Shown: piece after piece, positions 26,102 to 34,821 of the stretch
How the letters are laid out: each line of letters opens with the position of its first letter
Position numbering within the stretch: position 1 is the stretch's first letter
Source of the DNA: Vibrio chagasii
GTDB lineage: Bacteria; Pseudomonadota; Gammaproteobacteria; Enterobacterales; Vibrionaceae
Length of the DNA stretch: 64,000 bases
Direction: 5' to 3'
NCBI RefSeq assembly: GCF_002954585.1
Contig: NZ_MSCI01000002.1
Coordinates: forward strand, 1,266-65,265
Made by a program: the position numbers and the translations under genes
The notes under the pieces: generated by a model
What the model was told of the DNA's origin: nothing
The model's database searches: none
The model's input: the letters and a program-made list of their open reading frames with translations, nothing else

Positions 26102-26941
26102 ATGTATCAAACTCATTTTGGTTTTGAACAGCTACCATTTACTTTAACGCCGAATACCGATTTGTTTTACGGATTAGCCCCGCATTTTGAGGCAATTCAA
26201 ACGGTTATTTCGGCATTAGAGATGGGGGAGGGGGTCATCAAGGTGACCGGAGAAGTGGGCACCGGTAAGACTATGGTTTGCCGGATGTTGGTCAATCACC
26301 TAAAAGACTGTACCGCATTAATTTACTTGCCAAACCCAGTTTTGTCCGGAACCGACTTGCGTCATGCTGTTGCGAAAGAGCTTGATGTTGTGGTTGAAAA
26401 CGAAGCGACCTTAGCCGATAGCATTCAGCATAAATTGATTGAGTTACACAGCTCGGGGCTAAGAGTCGTCGCGATACTTGATGAAGCTCAAGCTCTCTCT
26501 GACGAAGCACTAGAGACATTGAGACTGTTCGGCAATCTGGAAACTGAAGACAAGAAATTATTACAGATAGTGTTACTCGGACAGCCTGAATTGGATACCC
26601 GCTTAGAAGCCTATCATCTTAGGCAGTTTCGTCAAAGAATCACGTTTGGCTCAACACTAAGACCGCTTAACCTTGACGAAGCGGTGGCTTATATCGATAA
26701 CCGAATAGCTAAATCGGGTGGCAATCAAAATCTATTTAGTTTGAATCATAAAAAAGCAATCTGGCGCTCTTCTCTAGGGGTTCCAAGGTTGATTAATCAG
26801 TTGTGTCATAAAGCCTTATTACTTTCATTTAGCGAAGATAAAAAAACGGTTGAAAACCAACATCTATTTGCTGCTATGCACGAAACATACGATGTATGTA
26901 AGCCTAAATTTAAAAAGCCAATACTGTGGGGTTGGAATTAA
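26102..26941 (+). CDS. mshM: MSHA biogenesis ATPase MshM (ExeA-like)
   Basis: A 279-residue AAA ATPase with N-terminal MYQTHFGFEQLPFTLTPN typical of ExeA/GspA-like proteins, Walker A GEVGTGKT near 50 and Walker B VVAILDEAQ near 125. ExeA with its partner helps insert secretin through peptidoglycan; an equivalent role for MshM with MshL is inferred. It lies 47 bases after mshL, and its end overlaps the GTG that could extend mshN. Confidence 0.92.
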   Translation: MYQTHFGFEQLPFTLTPNTDLFYGLAPHFEAIQTVISALEMGEGVIKVTGEVGTGKTMVCRMLVNHLKDCTALIYLPNPVLSGTDLRHAVAKELDVVVENEATLADSIQHKLIELHSSGLRVVAILDEAQALSDEALETLRLFGNLETEDKKLLQIVLLGQPELDTRLEAYHLRQFRQRITFGSTLRPLNLDEAVAYIDNRIAKSGGNQNLFSLNHKKAIWRSSLGVPRLINQLCHKALLLSFSEDKKTVENQHLFAAMHETYDVCKPKFKKPILWGWN

Positions 26942-26943
26942 CT

Positions 26944-28089
26944 ATGAGCGCTATTAATAACGCCTTGTCTGAATTGGCCAAGAAAGAATCAACAACATCG
27001 ATAGAAGCGGCTGTCGTGCCTAAAGTTAAAACGCGCTCGCCATTAGTATGGGTTGCGGGTGGGTTTACCTTAAGTTTGGCCATGGGTGGTTGGGCGATAT
27101 CACAGGGGCCAACGGTTGATAACTCAATTTCTACTCGAGAGAGACAAGTTCAGGTTTCTGTTGTAGGCAGCTCGCCAGGCGTGCCTGCCATTGTTACTCG
27201 AGCTCCGTCATCGCCAACGAAGAAGTTAGCGGCAGTCGATTCTTCCTATCTAACTCAAGTAAGCCCAGAAACAAGCTCTCGAAATCAGGCGCAAGTTGTG
27301 GATTCAGTGGTTAAAACGCCACTAATAACAAAACCGCAGGTACAAGCTAAACCTATAGCAACAACAAAAGTAAATACGACAAAAGTTCCTGAGCCGACTT
27401 TGATTGCGAGTGTTGCGAAAAGCAGCTCTGATCCTATTTCTGATGAGCCTAAAGACATAGAAAACAGTGCAATACTGATTGAACAAGTCGAACTGACCCC
27501 AGAGCAACTTTCTGTAAATGCTCAAGGGCGAGCTCAGAAAGCGCTCGATGCCAATGATCTTACAGGTACATTGAACGGGTACAGCGAAGCACTGCGTTAT
27601 ACGCCAAGAAATGAGGATGTTCGTCAAAAGCTCGCAATTCTCTATTTCGGCAAGGGTGATACTCGTAAAGCTTACGAGCTTTTTCAGTCGGGTATTAAGC
27701 TTAACGTCAATAGTGAAAAGCTACGTTTGGGCTTGTCAAAACTGTTAGTTAAAGCGGACCAAGCAGAGGCAGCGTTAAGCCCTCTGATACACATGCCCCC
27801 GTACCCAACCCAAGAATACTTAGCAATGCGTGCTGCGTTGAGCCAAAAATCACAGCAAGAAGAGATTGCTCTGGAGAGTTACCAAAAGCTAGTCGAAATC
27901 GATTCTGAGAACGCTCGCTGGTGGCTAGGTTTAGCGATACAGCAAGAGCGGCAGTTGGATTTCGCTGCAGCAAAACAATCATATCAAGGTGCGTTAACTC
28001 GAGTCGGTATCTCATCTCAATCACAAAGCTTTGTGCGTGACCGATTGAAAATAATCAGTGCTTTAGAGGAGAGCAGCCATGCAGATTAG
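26944..28089 (+). CDS. mshN: MSHA biogenesis protein MshN (TPR protein)
   Basis: A 381-residue protein with a short cytoplasmic start (MSAINNALSELAKKE), one membrane helix at about 35-53, a Pro/Thr/Lys-rich periplasmic linker, and a C-terminal block of tetratricopeptide repeats (about 190-375; Ala/Leu/Tyr-spaced helices). It is probably a periplasmic scaffold of the pilus machine. The ATG at 26944 is preferred to a GTG at 26926, because the MSAIN start is the family form. Its end overlaps mshE by 11 bases. Confidence 0.88.
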   Translation: MSAINNALSELAKKESTTSIEAAVVPKVKTRSPLVWVAGGFTLSLAMGGWAISQGPTVDNSISTRERQVQVSVVGSSPGVPAIVTRAPSSPTKKLAAVDSSYLTQVSPETSSRNQAQVVDSVVKTPLITKPQVQAKPIATTKVNTTKVPEPTLIASVAKSSSDPISDEPKDIENSAILIEQVELTPEQLSVNAQGRAQKALDANDLTGTLNGYSEALRYTPRNEDVRQKLAILYFGKGDTRKAYELFQSGIKLNVNSEKLRLGLSKLLVKADQAEAALSPLIHMPPYPTQEYLAMRAALSQKSQQEEIALESYQKLVEIDSENARWWLGLAIQQERQLDFAAAKQSYQGALTRVGISSQSQSFVRDRLKIISALEESSHAD

Positions 28090-29803
28090 ATTAAGAAAAA
28101 GGCTTGGTGATTTGCTTGTTGAAGAAGGCATCATCACCGAGGCCCATGTTGATCAAGCACTTGCCTCTCAAAAGAGTACTGGTCGTAAGCTTGGTGATAC
28201 TTTGATCGAACTTGGCTTCTTGTCTGAGCAGCAAATGCTGAGCTTTTTGTCGCAACAGCTTGCTATTCCTCTTATCGATCTAAGTCGAGCGAACGTTGAT
28301 GTTGAAGCGGTTCAGCTTTTACCTGAAGTACATGCCCGCCGCCTTCGTGCATTGGTTATTGGTCGTCAAGGTGACACGCTGCGTGTGGCGATGAGTGATC
28401 CTGCGGATCTTTTTGCTCAGGAATCACTGCTTGGTCAATTGGGTGATTACGCACTCGAATTTGTTGTTGCACCAGAAAGACAACTTGTTGATGGGTTTGA
28501 TCGCTACTACCGTAGAACCAAAGAGATCGCCTCATTCGCTGAGCAGCTCCATGCTGAACACCAAGTTAATGAAGCCTTTGACTTTGATATTGCAGAGGAA
28601 GACAGTGACGAAGTGACAGTGGTTAAGCTGATCAACTCGCTGTTTGAAGATGCGATTCAAGTAGGCGCTTCCGATATTCATATTGAACCTGATTCTAATG
28701 TACTGCGTCTTCGCCAGCGTATTGATGGCGTGTTACATGAAACTCTCCTTAACGAAGTAAATATAGCGTCGGCGCTAGTATTACGTTTAAAACTGATGGC
28801 AAACCTCGATATCTCAGAGAAGCGTCTTCCTCAAGATGGTCGCTTCAATATTCGAGCGAAAGGTCAGTCTGTCGATATTCGTATGTCGACGATGCCAGTG
28901 CAGCATGGTGAATCTGTGGTTATGCGTCTGCTTAATCAGTCTGCTGGTTTACGTAAACTGGAAGCGTCGGGCATCCCAAGTGATCTGCTGGTTCGTCTTC
29001 GTAAACAGTTACGCCGCCCGCATGGGATGATTCTAGTTACTGGTCCTACGGGCTCTGGTAAAACAACCACTCTTTATGGTGCGCTAAGTGAACTGAATGA
29101 ACCGGGTAAAAAAATCATTACCGCGGAAGACCCGGTGGAATATCGACTGCCTAGAATCAACCAAGTTCAGGTTAACCCTAAAATCAACCTCGATTTCTCT
29201 ACTATCTTAAGAACCTTTTTACGTCAGGATCCCGATATTATTCTTATTGGTGAGATGCGTGACCATGAAACGGTTGAGATTGGTTTGAGAGCAGCACTGA
29301 CCGGTCACTTAGTGCTAAGTACGCTTCACACCAACGATGCGGTAGACAGTGCGCTACGCATGATGGATATGGGGGCGCCCGGTTACTTAGTTGCGAGTGC
29401 GGTTCGTGCGGTAGTTGCGCAGCGATTGGTTCGTAAAGTTTGTACCGACTGTAAAGTTGATGACGAACTGGATGAAGCGCGCAAACAATGGCTGAGTGTT
29501 CGTTTTCCAAATCAGGTCGATGTTCCTTTCATGAAAGGACGTGGTTGTCAGAATTGCAACTTAACCGGTTATCGTGGGCGTATTGGTGTATTCGAGATGT
29601 TGGAGCTTGAACACAACATGATGGATGCTTTGAGAGCTAACGATGCGGTTGGTTTTGCTCAAACCGCAAGACAGTCTGAAAATTACAAACCGCTATTAGC
29701 CTCTGCGATGGAGTTGGCTTTGCAGGGCGTAGTGAGCCTCGACGAGATAATGAACCTTGGTGAAGGTGACGCATCTGGATCAACTGACCCAATTTATTTG
29801 TAG
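28079..29803 (+). CDS. mshE: MSHA pilus extension ATPase MshE
   Basis: A GspE/PilB-type hexameric ATPase of 574 residues that powers pilus extension. Walker A GPTGSGKTT is at about 322-330, followed by Asp box, Walker B (PDIILIGEMRD) and His box (GHLVLSTLHTND). A tetracysteine motif, CTDC and CQNC, at about 455-490 should bind zinc. The N-terminus carries two MshEN repeats (RLGDLLVEEG and KLGDTLIELG, each followed by an ALxxQ-like stretch; residues 8-60), the c-di-GMP-binding element first described in V. cholerae MshE. It starts within mshN, which suggests coupled translation. Confidence 0.96.
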   Translation: MQIRLRKRLGDLLVEEGIITEAHVDQALASQKSTGRKLGDTLIELGFLSEQQMLSFLSQQLAIPLIDLSRANVDVEAVQLLPEVHARRLRALVIGRQGDTLRVAMSDPADLFAQESLLGQLGDYALEFVVAPERQLVDGFDRYYRRTKEIASFAEQLHAEHQVNEAFDFDIAEEDSDEVTVVKLINSLFEDAIQVGASDIHIEPDSNVLRLRQRIDGVLHETLLNEVNIASALVLRLKLMANLDISEKRLPQDGRFNIRAKGQSVDIRMSTMPVQHGESVVMRLLNQSAGLRKLEASGIPSDLLVRLRKQLRRPHGMILVTGPTGSGKTTTLYGALSELNEPGKKIITAEDPVEYRLPRINQVQVNPKINLDFSTILRTFLRQDPDIILIGEMRDHETVEIGLRAALTGHLVLSTLHTNDAVDSALRMMDMGAPGYLVASAVRAVVAQRLVRKVCTDCKVDDELDEARKQWLSVRFPNQVDVPFMKGRGCQNCNLTGYRGRIGVFEMLELEHNMMDALRANDAVGFAQTARQSENYKPLLASAMELALQGVVSLDEIMNLGEGDASGSTDPIYL

Positions 29804-29815
29804 GGGTAGAGTGAT

Positions 29816-31039
29816 ATGCCAACGTATCGTTATGTAGGTCGCAGCTCTGATGGTAGCCAAGTAAGTGGCCAACTAGACGCGAATAACGAAGATCTTGCCG
29901 CTGAAAGTTTGATGAGTAAAGGGATAATCCCAACCTCGATCAAGCTTGGGAAAAGTGGCGGCTCCGTATTGGATATGGATGCCTCAGCTCTATTCTCACC
30001 GAGTGTGCCACTTGAGGTCCTGGTGCTGTTCTGCCGTCAGTTATACAGCTTAACTAAAGCGGGCGTTCCATTGTTAAGGTCGATGAAAGGCCTGACTCAA
30101 AACTGTGAAAACAAGCAGTTGAAGGCCGCGCTTGAAGAGGTGGTTGCTGAGTTAACCAATGGCCGTGGTTTAGCGGCATCGATGCAGATGCACCCTAAGG
30201 TGTTTAGTCCACTGTTTGTTTCTATGATCGGTGTTGGTGAAAATACAGGTCGCCTTGATCAGGCCTTGCTGCAATTAGCGGGTTACTACGAACAAGAAGT
30301 CGAGACTCGAAAGCGAATCAAGACCGCGATGCGCTACCCAACCTTCGTGATCAGCTTTATTTTGATCGCGATGTTCATACTTAACATTAAGGTTATTCCA
30401 CAGTTCTCCAGTATGTTCGCTCGGTTTGGTGTCGATTTGCCACTGCCGACTCGTATCTTAATTGGCATGTCTGAGTTCTTTGTTAATTACTGGGGGATCA
30501 TGCTCGGTGTGATCTTTGGTCTTATCTTTGCATTTAAAGCTTGGGTTAAGACGGATAAAGGCCTAGAGAAGTGGGATAGGATTCGCTTAAAGATACCTGT
30601 CATCGGCGGGGTCGTGAACCGAGCATTACTGTCACGTTTCTCGCGTACCTTTGCGTTGATGCTGAAAGCGGGTGTGCCGCTCAATCAATCTTTAGCACTA
30701 TCTGCTGAAGCCTTGGATAACCGCTTTTTAGAGCTGCGGGTACAAGCCATGAAGTCGGCTATCGAAGCGGGTAGTACGGTTTCTTCGACGGCGATTAACA
30801 GCGAAATTTTCACGCCGCTTGTGATACAAATGATCTCGGTAGGTGAAGAGACTGGTCGTATCGATGAGTTATTGCTTGAAGTGGCTGACTATTATGATCG
30901 AGAAGTCGATTATGACCTGAAAACCTTGACCGCAAGAATAGAACCGATCTTGTTGACCATAGTAGCAGGCATGGTGTTGATTCTTGCTCTCGGTATTTTC
31001 TTACCGATGTGGGGAATGCTGGATGCAATCAAAGGTTAA
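29816..31039 (+). CDS. mshG: MSHA inner-membrane platform protein MshG
   Basis: A GspF/PilC-family protein of 407 residues, the platform on which the ATPase acts. Two homologous cytoplasmic T2SSF domains are visible (FCRQLYSLTKAGVPLLRS near 70 and FSRTFALMLKAGVPLNQS near 275), with three membrane helices near 170-190, 220-240 and 375-400. It starts 13 bases after mshE. Confidence 0.95.
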   Translation: MPTYRYVGRSSDGSQVSGQLDANNEDLAAESLMSKGIIPTSIKLGKSGGSVLDMDASALFSPSVPLEVLVLFCRQLYSLTKAGVPLLRSMKGLTQNCENKQLKAALEEVVAELTNGRGLAASMQMHPKVFSPLFVSMIGVGENTGRLDQALLQLAGYYEQEVETRKRIKTAMRYPTFVISFILIAMFILNIKVIPQFSSMFARFGVDLPLPTRILIGMSEFFVNYWGIMLGVIFGLIFAFKAWVKTDKGLEKWDRIRLKIPVIGGVVNRALLSRFSRTFALMLKAGVPLNQSLALSAEALDNRFLELRVQAMKSAIEAGSTVSSTAINSEIFTPLVIQMISVGEETGRIDELLLEVADYYDREVDYDLKTLTARIEPILLTIVAGMVLILALGIFLPMWGMLDAIKG

Positions 31040-31042
31040 GGA

Positions 31043-31498
31043 ATGCTAAATAACCTACAACGTTCACGTTTTGTTATTTGGACTGTGGTGATTCTTTTTC
31101 TAATTATAGGGCTGCTTTCTGCATGGGAGTCAGTAGAAGAAGATGCGACCAATACGGCATTAATCGTGGCGAGTAAGCGTATCCTTGAGCAAGCAAATCG
31201 ATTCAAACAACACTATTTGTTAAAAGGCGCAGAACAACAAAGCGACTCTGAATCTCCCAAAAGTTACAGCAGCACCGGGTGGGTAATGCCGATTCTGGGC
31301 TCGAAGGTAGACTGTCATTACTGGCTAGAGCAATTATATCCACCGAAGAGCATTCTGGGGTTAGACTCGCCAAGGGTTGAAGACCAAAGTGATAACATGC
31401 AGTTTCATTGTGTTTATTATTATGGCGATAAATATCATATAGATATCCTGCTTAAGAACGAAAGATTCAATGTTACAGCCAATATTTTGGCTTTGTAG
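31043..31498 (+). CDS. mshF: MSHA biogenesis protein MshF
   Basis: A small (151 residues) protein with one N-terminal membrane helix (about 12-28) and a periplasmic tail. It has no recognisable motif apart from the family resemblance and the conserved place between mshG and mshB. It starts four bases after mshG and is the last gene of the biogenesis part of the cluster. Function is unknown. Confidence 0.8.
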   Translation: MLNNLQRSRFVIWTVVILFLIIGLLSAWESVEEDATNTALIVASKRILEQANRFKQHYLLKGAEQQSDSESPKSYSSTGWVMPILGSKVDCHYWLEQLYPPKSILGLDSPRVEDQSDNMQFHCVYYYGDKYHIDILLKNERFNVTANILAL

Positions 31499-31539
31499 AT
31501 AATTTGACGTATTTATCTGGTGTTAGAAATTGGTAGATG

Positions 31540-31545
31540 TATAAT
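31540..31545 (+). promoter_or_regulatory. Candidate -10 of the mshBACDOPQ operon
   Basis: A perfect TATAAT 30 bases before mshB, in the 77-base gap after mshF. The -35 at the right spacing (CTGGTG) is poor; a TTGACG further upstream (31504) is 30 bases away and cannot pair. A separate structural operon is known in V. cholerae, which is why the site is noted. Confidence 0.35.
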
Positions 31546-31575
31546 GCAAATTAATAATAAGTCGAGTCGGTAGAA

Positions 31576-32151
31576 ATGCTTAAAAATCAAAGGGGTTTCT
31601 CACTTGTTGAGTTGGTGATCGTGATCGTTGTAGTGGGGCTATTGGCGGTTGCTGCGTTGCCTCGTTTTCTCGATGTGACGGATGAAGCCAAAAAATCCAG
31701 TATTGAAGGTGTCGCTGGTGGTTTTGCAACGGCAGTTTTGTCGGCGAGAGCACAGTGGGAAGCACAAGCGAGACCCTCAGAGACGATCGGTTCCGAAAGG
31801 TACAACACCGTTAATTACGATGGTGTTGATTTTTGGTTAACCCGTTCGAAGAACAGTAGCAATCTTGAGACTGGCTTCCGAGATGGCTACCCATGGACTC
31901 TGAATAATAAATCGGGCACTGCCCCACAAACTATTTCAGATAAAGCATGCTCTGAGTTGATGGAAAACTTGCTGCAAAACCCACCGAAAGTGGGCTCTGT
32001 TTCAGATGTAGCGAACGACTCAAACTACAAGTATTCAGCGCAAGCAAATTCTGGTGATGCAACCTGTACTTACGTTCAATTAGAAGGTAGTACCGAGCAT
32101 GAATTTGTTTACGAAATTAAAACTGGTCGTGTGACCGTAACTTTGCAGTAA
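31576..32151 (+). CDS. mshB: Minor pilin MshB
   Basis: A type IV prepilin-like protein of 191 residues. The class III signal [19 protein letters not shown] gives cleavage after Gly8 and the conserved Glu at position 5 of the mature protein. The globular domain has two cysteines (KACSEL and DATCTY) that may form a disulfide. It heads the pilin gene set and lies 35 bases before mshA. Minor pilins of this type usually sit at the tip or prime assembly. Confidence 0.92.
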   Translation: MLKNQRGFSLVELVIVIVVVGLLAVAALPRFLDVTDEAKKSSIEGVAGGFATAVLSARAQWEAQARPSETIGSERYNTVNYDGVDFWLTRSKNSSNLETGFRDGYPWTLNNKSGTAPQTISDKACSELMENLLQNPPKVGSVSDVANDSNYKYSAQANSGDATCTYVQLEGSTEHEFVYEIKTGRVTVTLQ

Positions 32152-32186
32152 GTCTGCGTAAAATTAAACATAGAGAGAGCTTAACT

Positions 32187-32678
32187 ATGAAAAGACAAGG
32201 CGGTTTCACCCTAATCGAACTCGTGGTGGTAATTGTTATTCTTGGTATTCTTGCTGTAACTGCTGCACCACGTTTCCTTAACCTACAAGATGATGCTCGT
32301 GAGTCTTCACTTCAAGGTCTAAAAGGTGCAATTGATAGTGCTGCTGGTATCGTTTATGGCAAAGCTGCTGTAGAGGGCGTTGAGTCTCAAGAGTACACAG
32401 CAAACCCAGCTCCAGAAGTAGAAGGCATTACAACTTCTTTTGGTTACCCAACAGCGGATGCTGATGGTATTGGTGCAGCAGTTGTTGGCTTGTCTACAGA
32501 TTGGGCTGTAACTGCTAGTGTTGCAAATACCAGTATTACATACTCATTTGTAGGTGCGAATGCTAACGCAACGGCATGTATCGTTACTTATACGCAAGCT
32601 ACTGGTACAACAGCGGCAAGTGCTGCAACTACTACTGTAAATTTAGGTACTGCAGCTGATGGCTGTGGTGGTAACTAG
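32187..32678 (+). CDS. mshA: Major MSHA pilin MshA
   Basis: The main structural subunit of the mannose-sensitive haemagglutinin pilus, 163 residues. The short leader MKRQGG is cut before [20 protein letters not shown], with Glu5 present, and the helix continues with [19 protein letters not shown]. The Ala/Thr-rich globular domain ends in a pair of cysteines (TACIVTY, DGCGG) that should form the C-terminal disulfide loop. A terminator lies just downstream, so mshA message would exceed that of the minor pilins. Confidence 0.97.
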   Translation: MKRQGGFTLIELVVVIVILGILAVTAAPRFLNLQDDARESSLQGLKGAIDSAAGIVYGKAAVEGVESQEYTANPAPEVEGITTSFGYPTADADGIGAAVVGLSTDWAVTASVANTSITYSFVGANANATACIVTYTQATGTTAASAATTTVNLGTAADGCGGN

Positions 32679-32689
32679 GTTTTTGTTCT

Positions 32690-32716
32690 AGACCAGCTTC
32701 GGCTGGTCTTTTTTTG
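32690..32716 (+). terminator. Terminator/attenuator between mshA and mshC
   Basis: AGACCAGC, loop TTC, GGCTGGTCT, then seven T residues, 12 bases after the mshA stop. It is inside the operon, so partial read-through must feed mshC to mshQ unless another promoter lies at 32717-32800. Confidence 0.85.
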
Positions 32717-32800
32717 TATTTAATATGTTTAAACTGCTACTTTATCCTTCCATACAGTAATTTATAATCTAGATAGTCAAATTAACCAATTAAGGCTTAT

Positions 32801-33298
32801 ATGAATACAAAGCCAAACAAAGGTTTCACTCTAGTAGAATTAATTGTGGTGATTCTTTTACTTGCGATTATCTCTGTGACAGCTATCAGCCGATTTGGTG
32901 GTCGCCAAATTTATGAATTATATGCTCTTCAAGAGCAAGTCTCTTCTGTTGTTCGACAGATTCAGCTCAATAGAATGCAATCGAATATGGATATGTCTGC
33001 GTCTGGGGCTGAAAGCTTACGTTTGGTGGCAGCTAATGGTTGCCTTGGCTCTCAATCGGGCTGTGACAATCTAGTCGAAACTAGAAGTGATGTTATTTCT
33101 AGTGATGATTACACGTTTTCATCTCAACCTCTCTCTACGACTTCTTCCCCAATAGAATTCAACTTATTGGGTAACCCTGAGAGTGCCGCTTCAGCTGGCG
33201 TTCAAATTACCATTTCACCAAGAAATAGTTCAGACAGGGCTTGGGTTTGTATCAATTCTCAAGGTTTTGTTTATCCAAGTAATCAGGTATGCCCATGA
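32801..33298 (+). CDS. mshC: Minor pilin MshC
   Basis: A prepilin-like protein of 165 residues with cleavage at NKG/FTLVELIVVILLLAI and a GspH-type body. Cysteines occur in NGCLGSQSGCDN and near the C-terminus (AWVCIN, QVCP). It lies in the pilin set after the mshA terminator, and its TGA overlaps the mshD ATG (ATGA). Confidence 0.9.
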   Translation: MNTKPNKGFTLVELIVVILLLAIISVTAISRFGGRQIYELYALQEQVSSVVRQIQLNRMQSNMDMSASGAESLRLVAANGCLGSQSGCDNLVETRSDVISSDDYTFSSQPLSTTSSPIEFNLLGNPESAASAGVQITISPRNSSDRAWVCINSQGFVYPSNQVCP

Positions 33299-33657
33299 AG
33301 TACGTAAATAATGGCTTTACGCTTATCGAGTCGATCATTGTTATTGTGCTACTTGGGTTTGCAATGCTCGCATTTTCTACTTTTCTTGCACCACAATCCG
33401 CACTTTCAGGGCAAGTGAATTATTCCAACCGAGCTTCAGCATTAGCTCAAAGTATTATGACCGATCTTTTAGCGCGAGATTACGGCTCGGTTAGCTCTGG
33501 TACTCCAATTGAACTTGGCAGCACTTATACTAATTTTAATGTGGATTTGGTTGTCGCCAACGATACCCCAACTGCTTCGATGCAGAAATTTACGTTAACA
33601 ATTACCGCAAGCAATAATCCACCTATCACTTTAGTCGCTTATAAAGGGGAGTATTAA
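33295..33657 (+). CDS. mshD: Minor pilin MshD
   Basis: A 120-residue prepilin-like protein with NNG/FTLIESIIVIVLLGFAML; Glu5 is kept. The start at 33295 overlaps the mshC stop and has AGG seven bases upstream; an ATG six bases earlier is too close to that AGG. Its stop overlaps the mshO ATG (TAATGA). Confidence 0.87.
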   Translation: MKYVNNGFTLIESIIVIVLLGFAMLAFSTFLAPQSALSGQVNYSNRASALAQSIMTDLLARDYGSVSSGTPIELGSTYTNFNVDLVVANDTPTASMQKFTLTITASNNPPITLVAYKGEY

Positions 33658-34379
33658 TGAAAGGGAAAGGGTTTACGCTTATAGAGATGATTTTAGCTAT
33701 TGTCATCTCAAGTATTGTCTTGCTTGGTGTCGCGAATTTTACTGAACTCGGAATGAGAGGCTATTTTGGCTCAGTAGAGCGCTTTCGACTACAAACCGAA
33801 GCTAGGTTTGTACTGGAAAAGCTTTCGCGTGAAGTGAGGCATGCTGTACCTAATCTGTTTCCTGCTTCTGTAAGTAGCGGTTGCGTATCATTTTATCCAA
33901 TTGTTGATTCAGGTTTTTACGCTACCTCGGGAGCAGATATTAACTTTTTAGTTAGTGATACAGGAGCGACAAGCAGCTCATTACAATCTATGTCACTGGT
34001 TATAAACCCGACTAGACCACATACTGATATCAGCAACCTAAATAATATATACCCCCTCAATAATGTAGTTCCTCCAAGTGCATCCGCTGCATACTTTTCT
34101 ATTCCAAACGGAGCCAATACTCTTGTCAGTGAATCTGTAGGTAAAAGGCACTACATCTTTGACTCAAACAACCTTGTTGAGTATTGCCTTGCGAATGGCA
34201 ATTTACTAACTCGTAATGGTGTCACAATAAGCGATCGAGTTATGAGTGAGAATAGTACTCTGAGTTATCAACCTGCGGAAGTTCAGAGGAATGGGGTTGT
34301 TAAGTTGACCCTTGAGTTTTCAGAAAATAATGAGTCCACAGTGTTTGAGCAAGATATACAGGTGATTAATGTCCCGTAA
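33657..34379 (+). CDS. mshO: Minor pilin MshO
   Basis: A PilW/GspJ-like prepilin of 240 residues. The leader MKGKG is followed by FTLIEMILAIVISSIVLLG, and the next region (RFRLQTEARFVLEKLSREVR) is the amphipathic helix seen in this pilin subclass. Translation overlaps mshD upstream and mshP downstream (by 11 bases). Confidence 0.9.
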   Translation: MKGKGFTLIEMILAIVISSIVLLGVANFTELGMRGYFGSVERFRLQTEARFVLEKLSREVRHAVPNLFPASVSSGCVSFYPIVDSGFYATSGADINFLVSDTGATSSSLQSMSLVINPTRPHTDISNLNNIYPLNNVVPPSASAAYFSIPNGANTLVSESVGKRHYIFDSNNLVEYCLANGNLLTRNGVTISDRVMSENSTLSYQPAEVQRNGVVKLTLEFSENNESTVFEQDIQVINVP

Positions 34380-34821
34380 ATCAACCCAAAAAGGTAGTGC
34401 GCTTGTCATTGTCATCTTTGTTATCGTGGTGCTTGGTTTCTTAGCGACAAGTTTGAGTCGGACGAGTTGGTCTGATAACGATTCAAACACTCGAGTTGTA
34501 CTGGGCTCGCAAGCTTGGCTGCTAAGCCATTCTGTTAACGAATATGTTATGACTCAGTTCTACCCAGATCCTGACCCTGCGGCTTCTTCTGCCGTTGGTA
34601 GTGTTTGTAACAGTAATGACCTGCAGCCTGGAGGTGGGATCTTTGCTGTAGCAAGCTCTATGGTTAACACAGCTCCAGTGAATTGTTCTCTTGACCGAAT
34701 ACAGTGTTCCAATCGGGGAGAGCTTGATGGCTTTACTTTCTATATTTTAGAGTCTTCGGTAATCTGTGGTTCGGGTATTAACCAAGTGCAGCGCATTCAA
34801 GAGGTATGGCTTCGTGATTAG
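34369..34821 (+). CDS. mshP: Minor pilin MshP (PilX/GspK-like)
   Basis: A 150-residue prepilin-like protein with the signal QKG/SALVIVIFVIVVLGFLATSL. The mature residue 1 is Ser rather than Phe, and position 5 is not Glu, as is common in PilX-like tip pilins. Four cysteines occur in the C-terminal half. It overlaps mshO and mshQ, which suggests coupled synthesis. Confidence 0.87.
   Translation: MSRKSTQKGSALVIVIFVIVVLGFLATSLSRTSWSDNDSNTRVVLGSQAWLLSHSVNEYVMTQFYPDPDPAASSAVGSVCNSNDLQPGGGIFAVASSMVNTAPVNCSLDRIQCSNRGELDGFTFYILESSVICGSGINQVQRIQEVWLRD

Noticed and set aside
31504..31545. TTGACG with TATAAT as an mshB promoter
   Set aside because: The two hexamers are 30 bases apart, far outside the 15-19 base range; only the -10 was kept as a weak candidate.
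34766..34813. Longer N-terminus for MshQ inside mshP
   Set aside because: The GTG at 34814 has a ribosome-binding site and starts a regular signal peptide; the extension would disrupt it.
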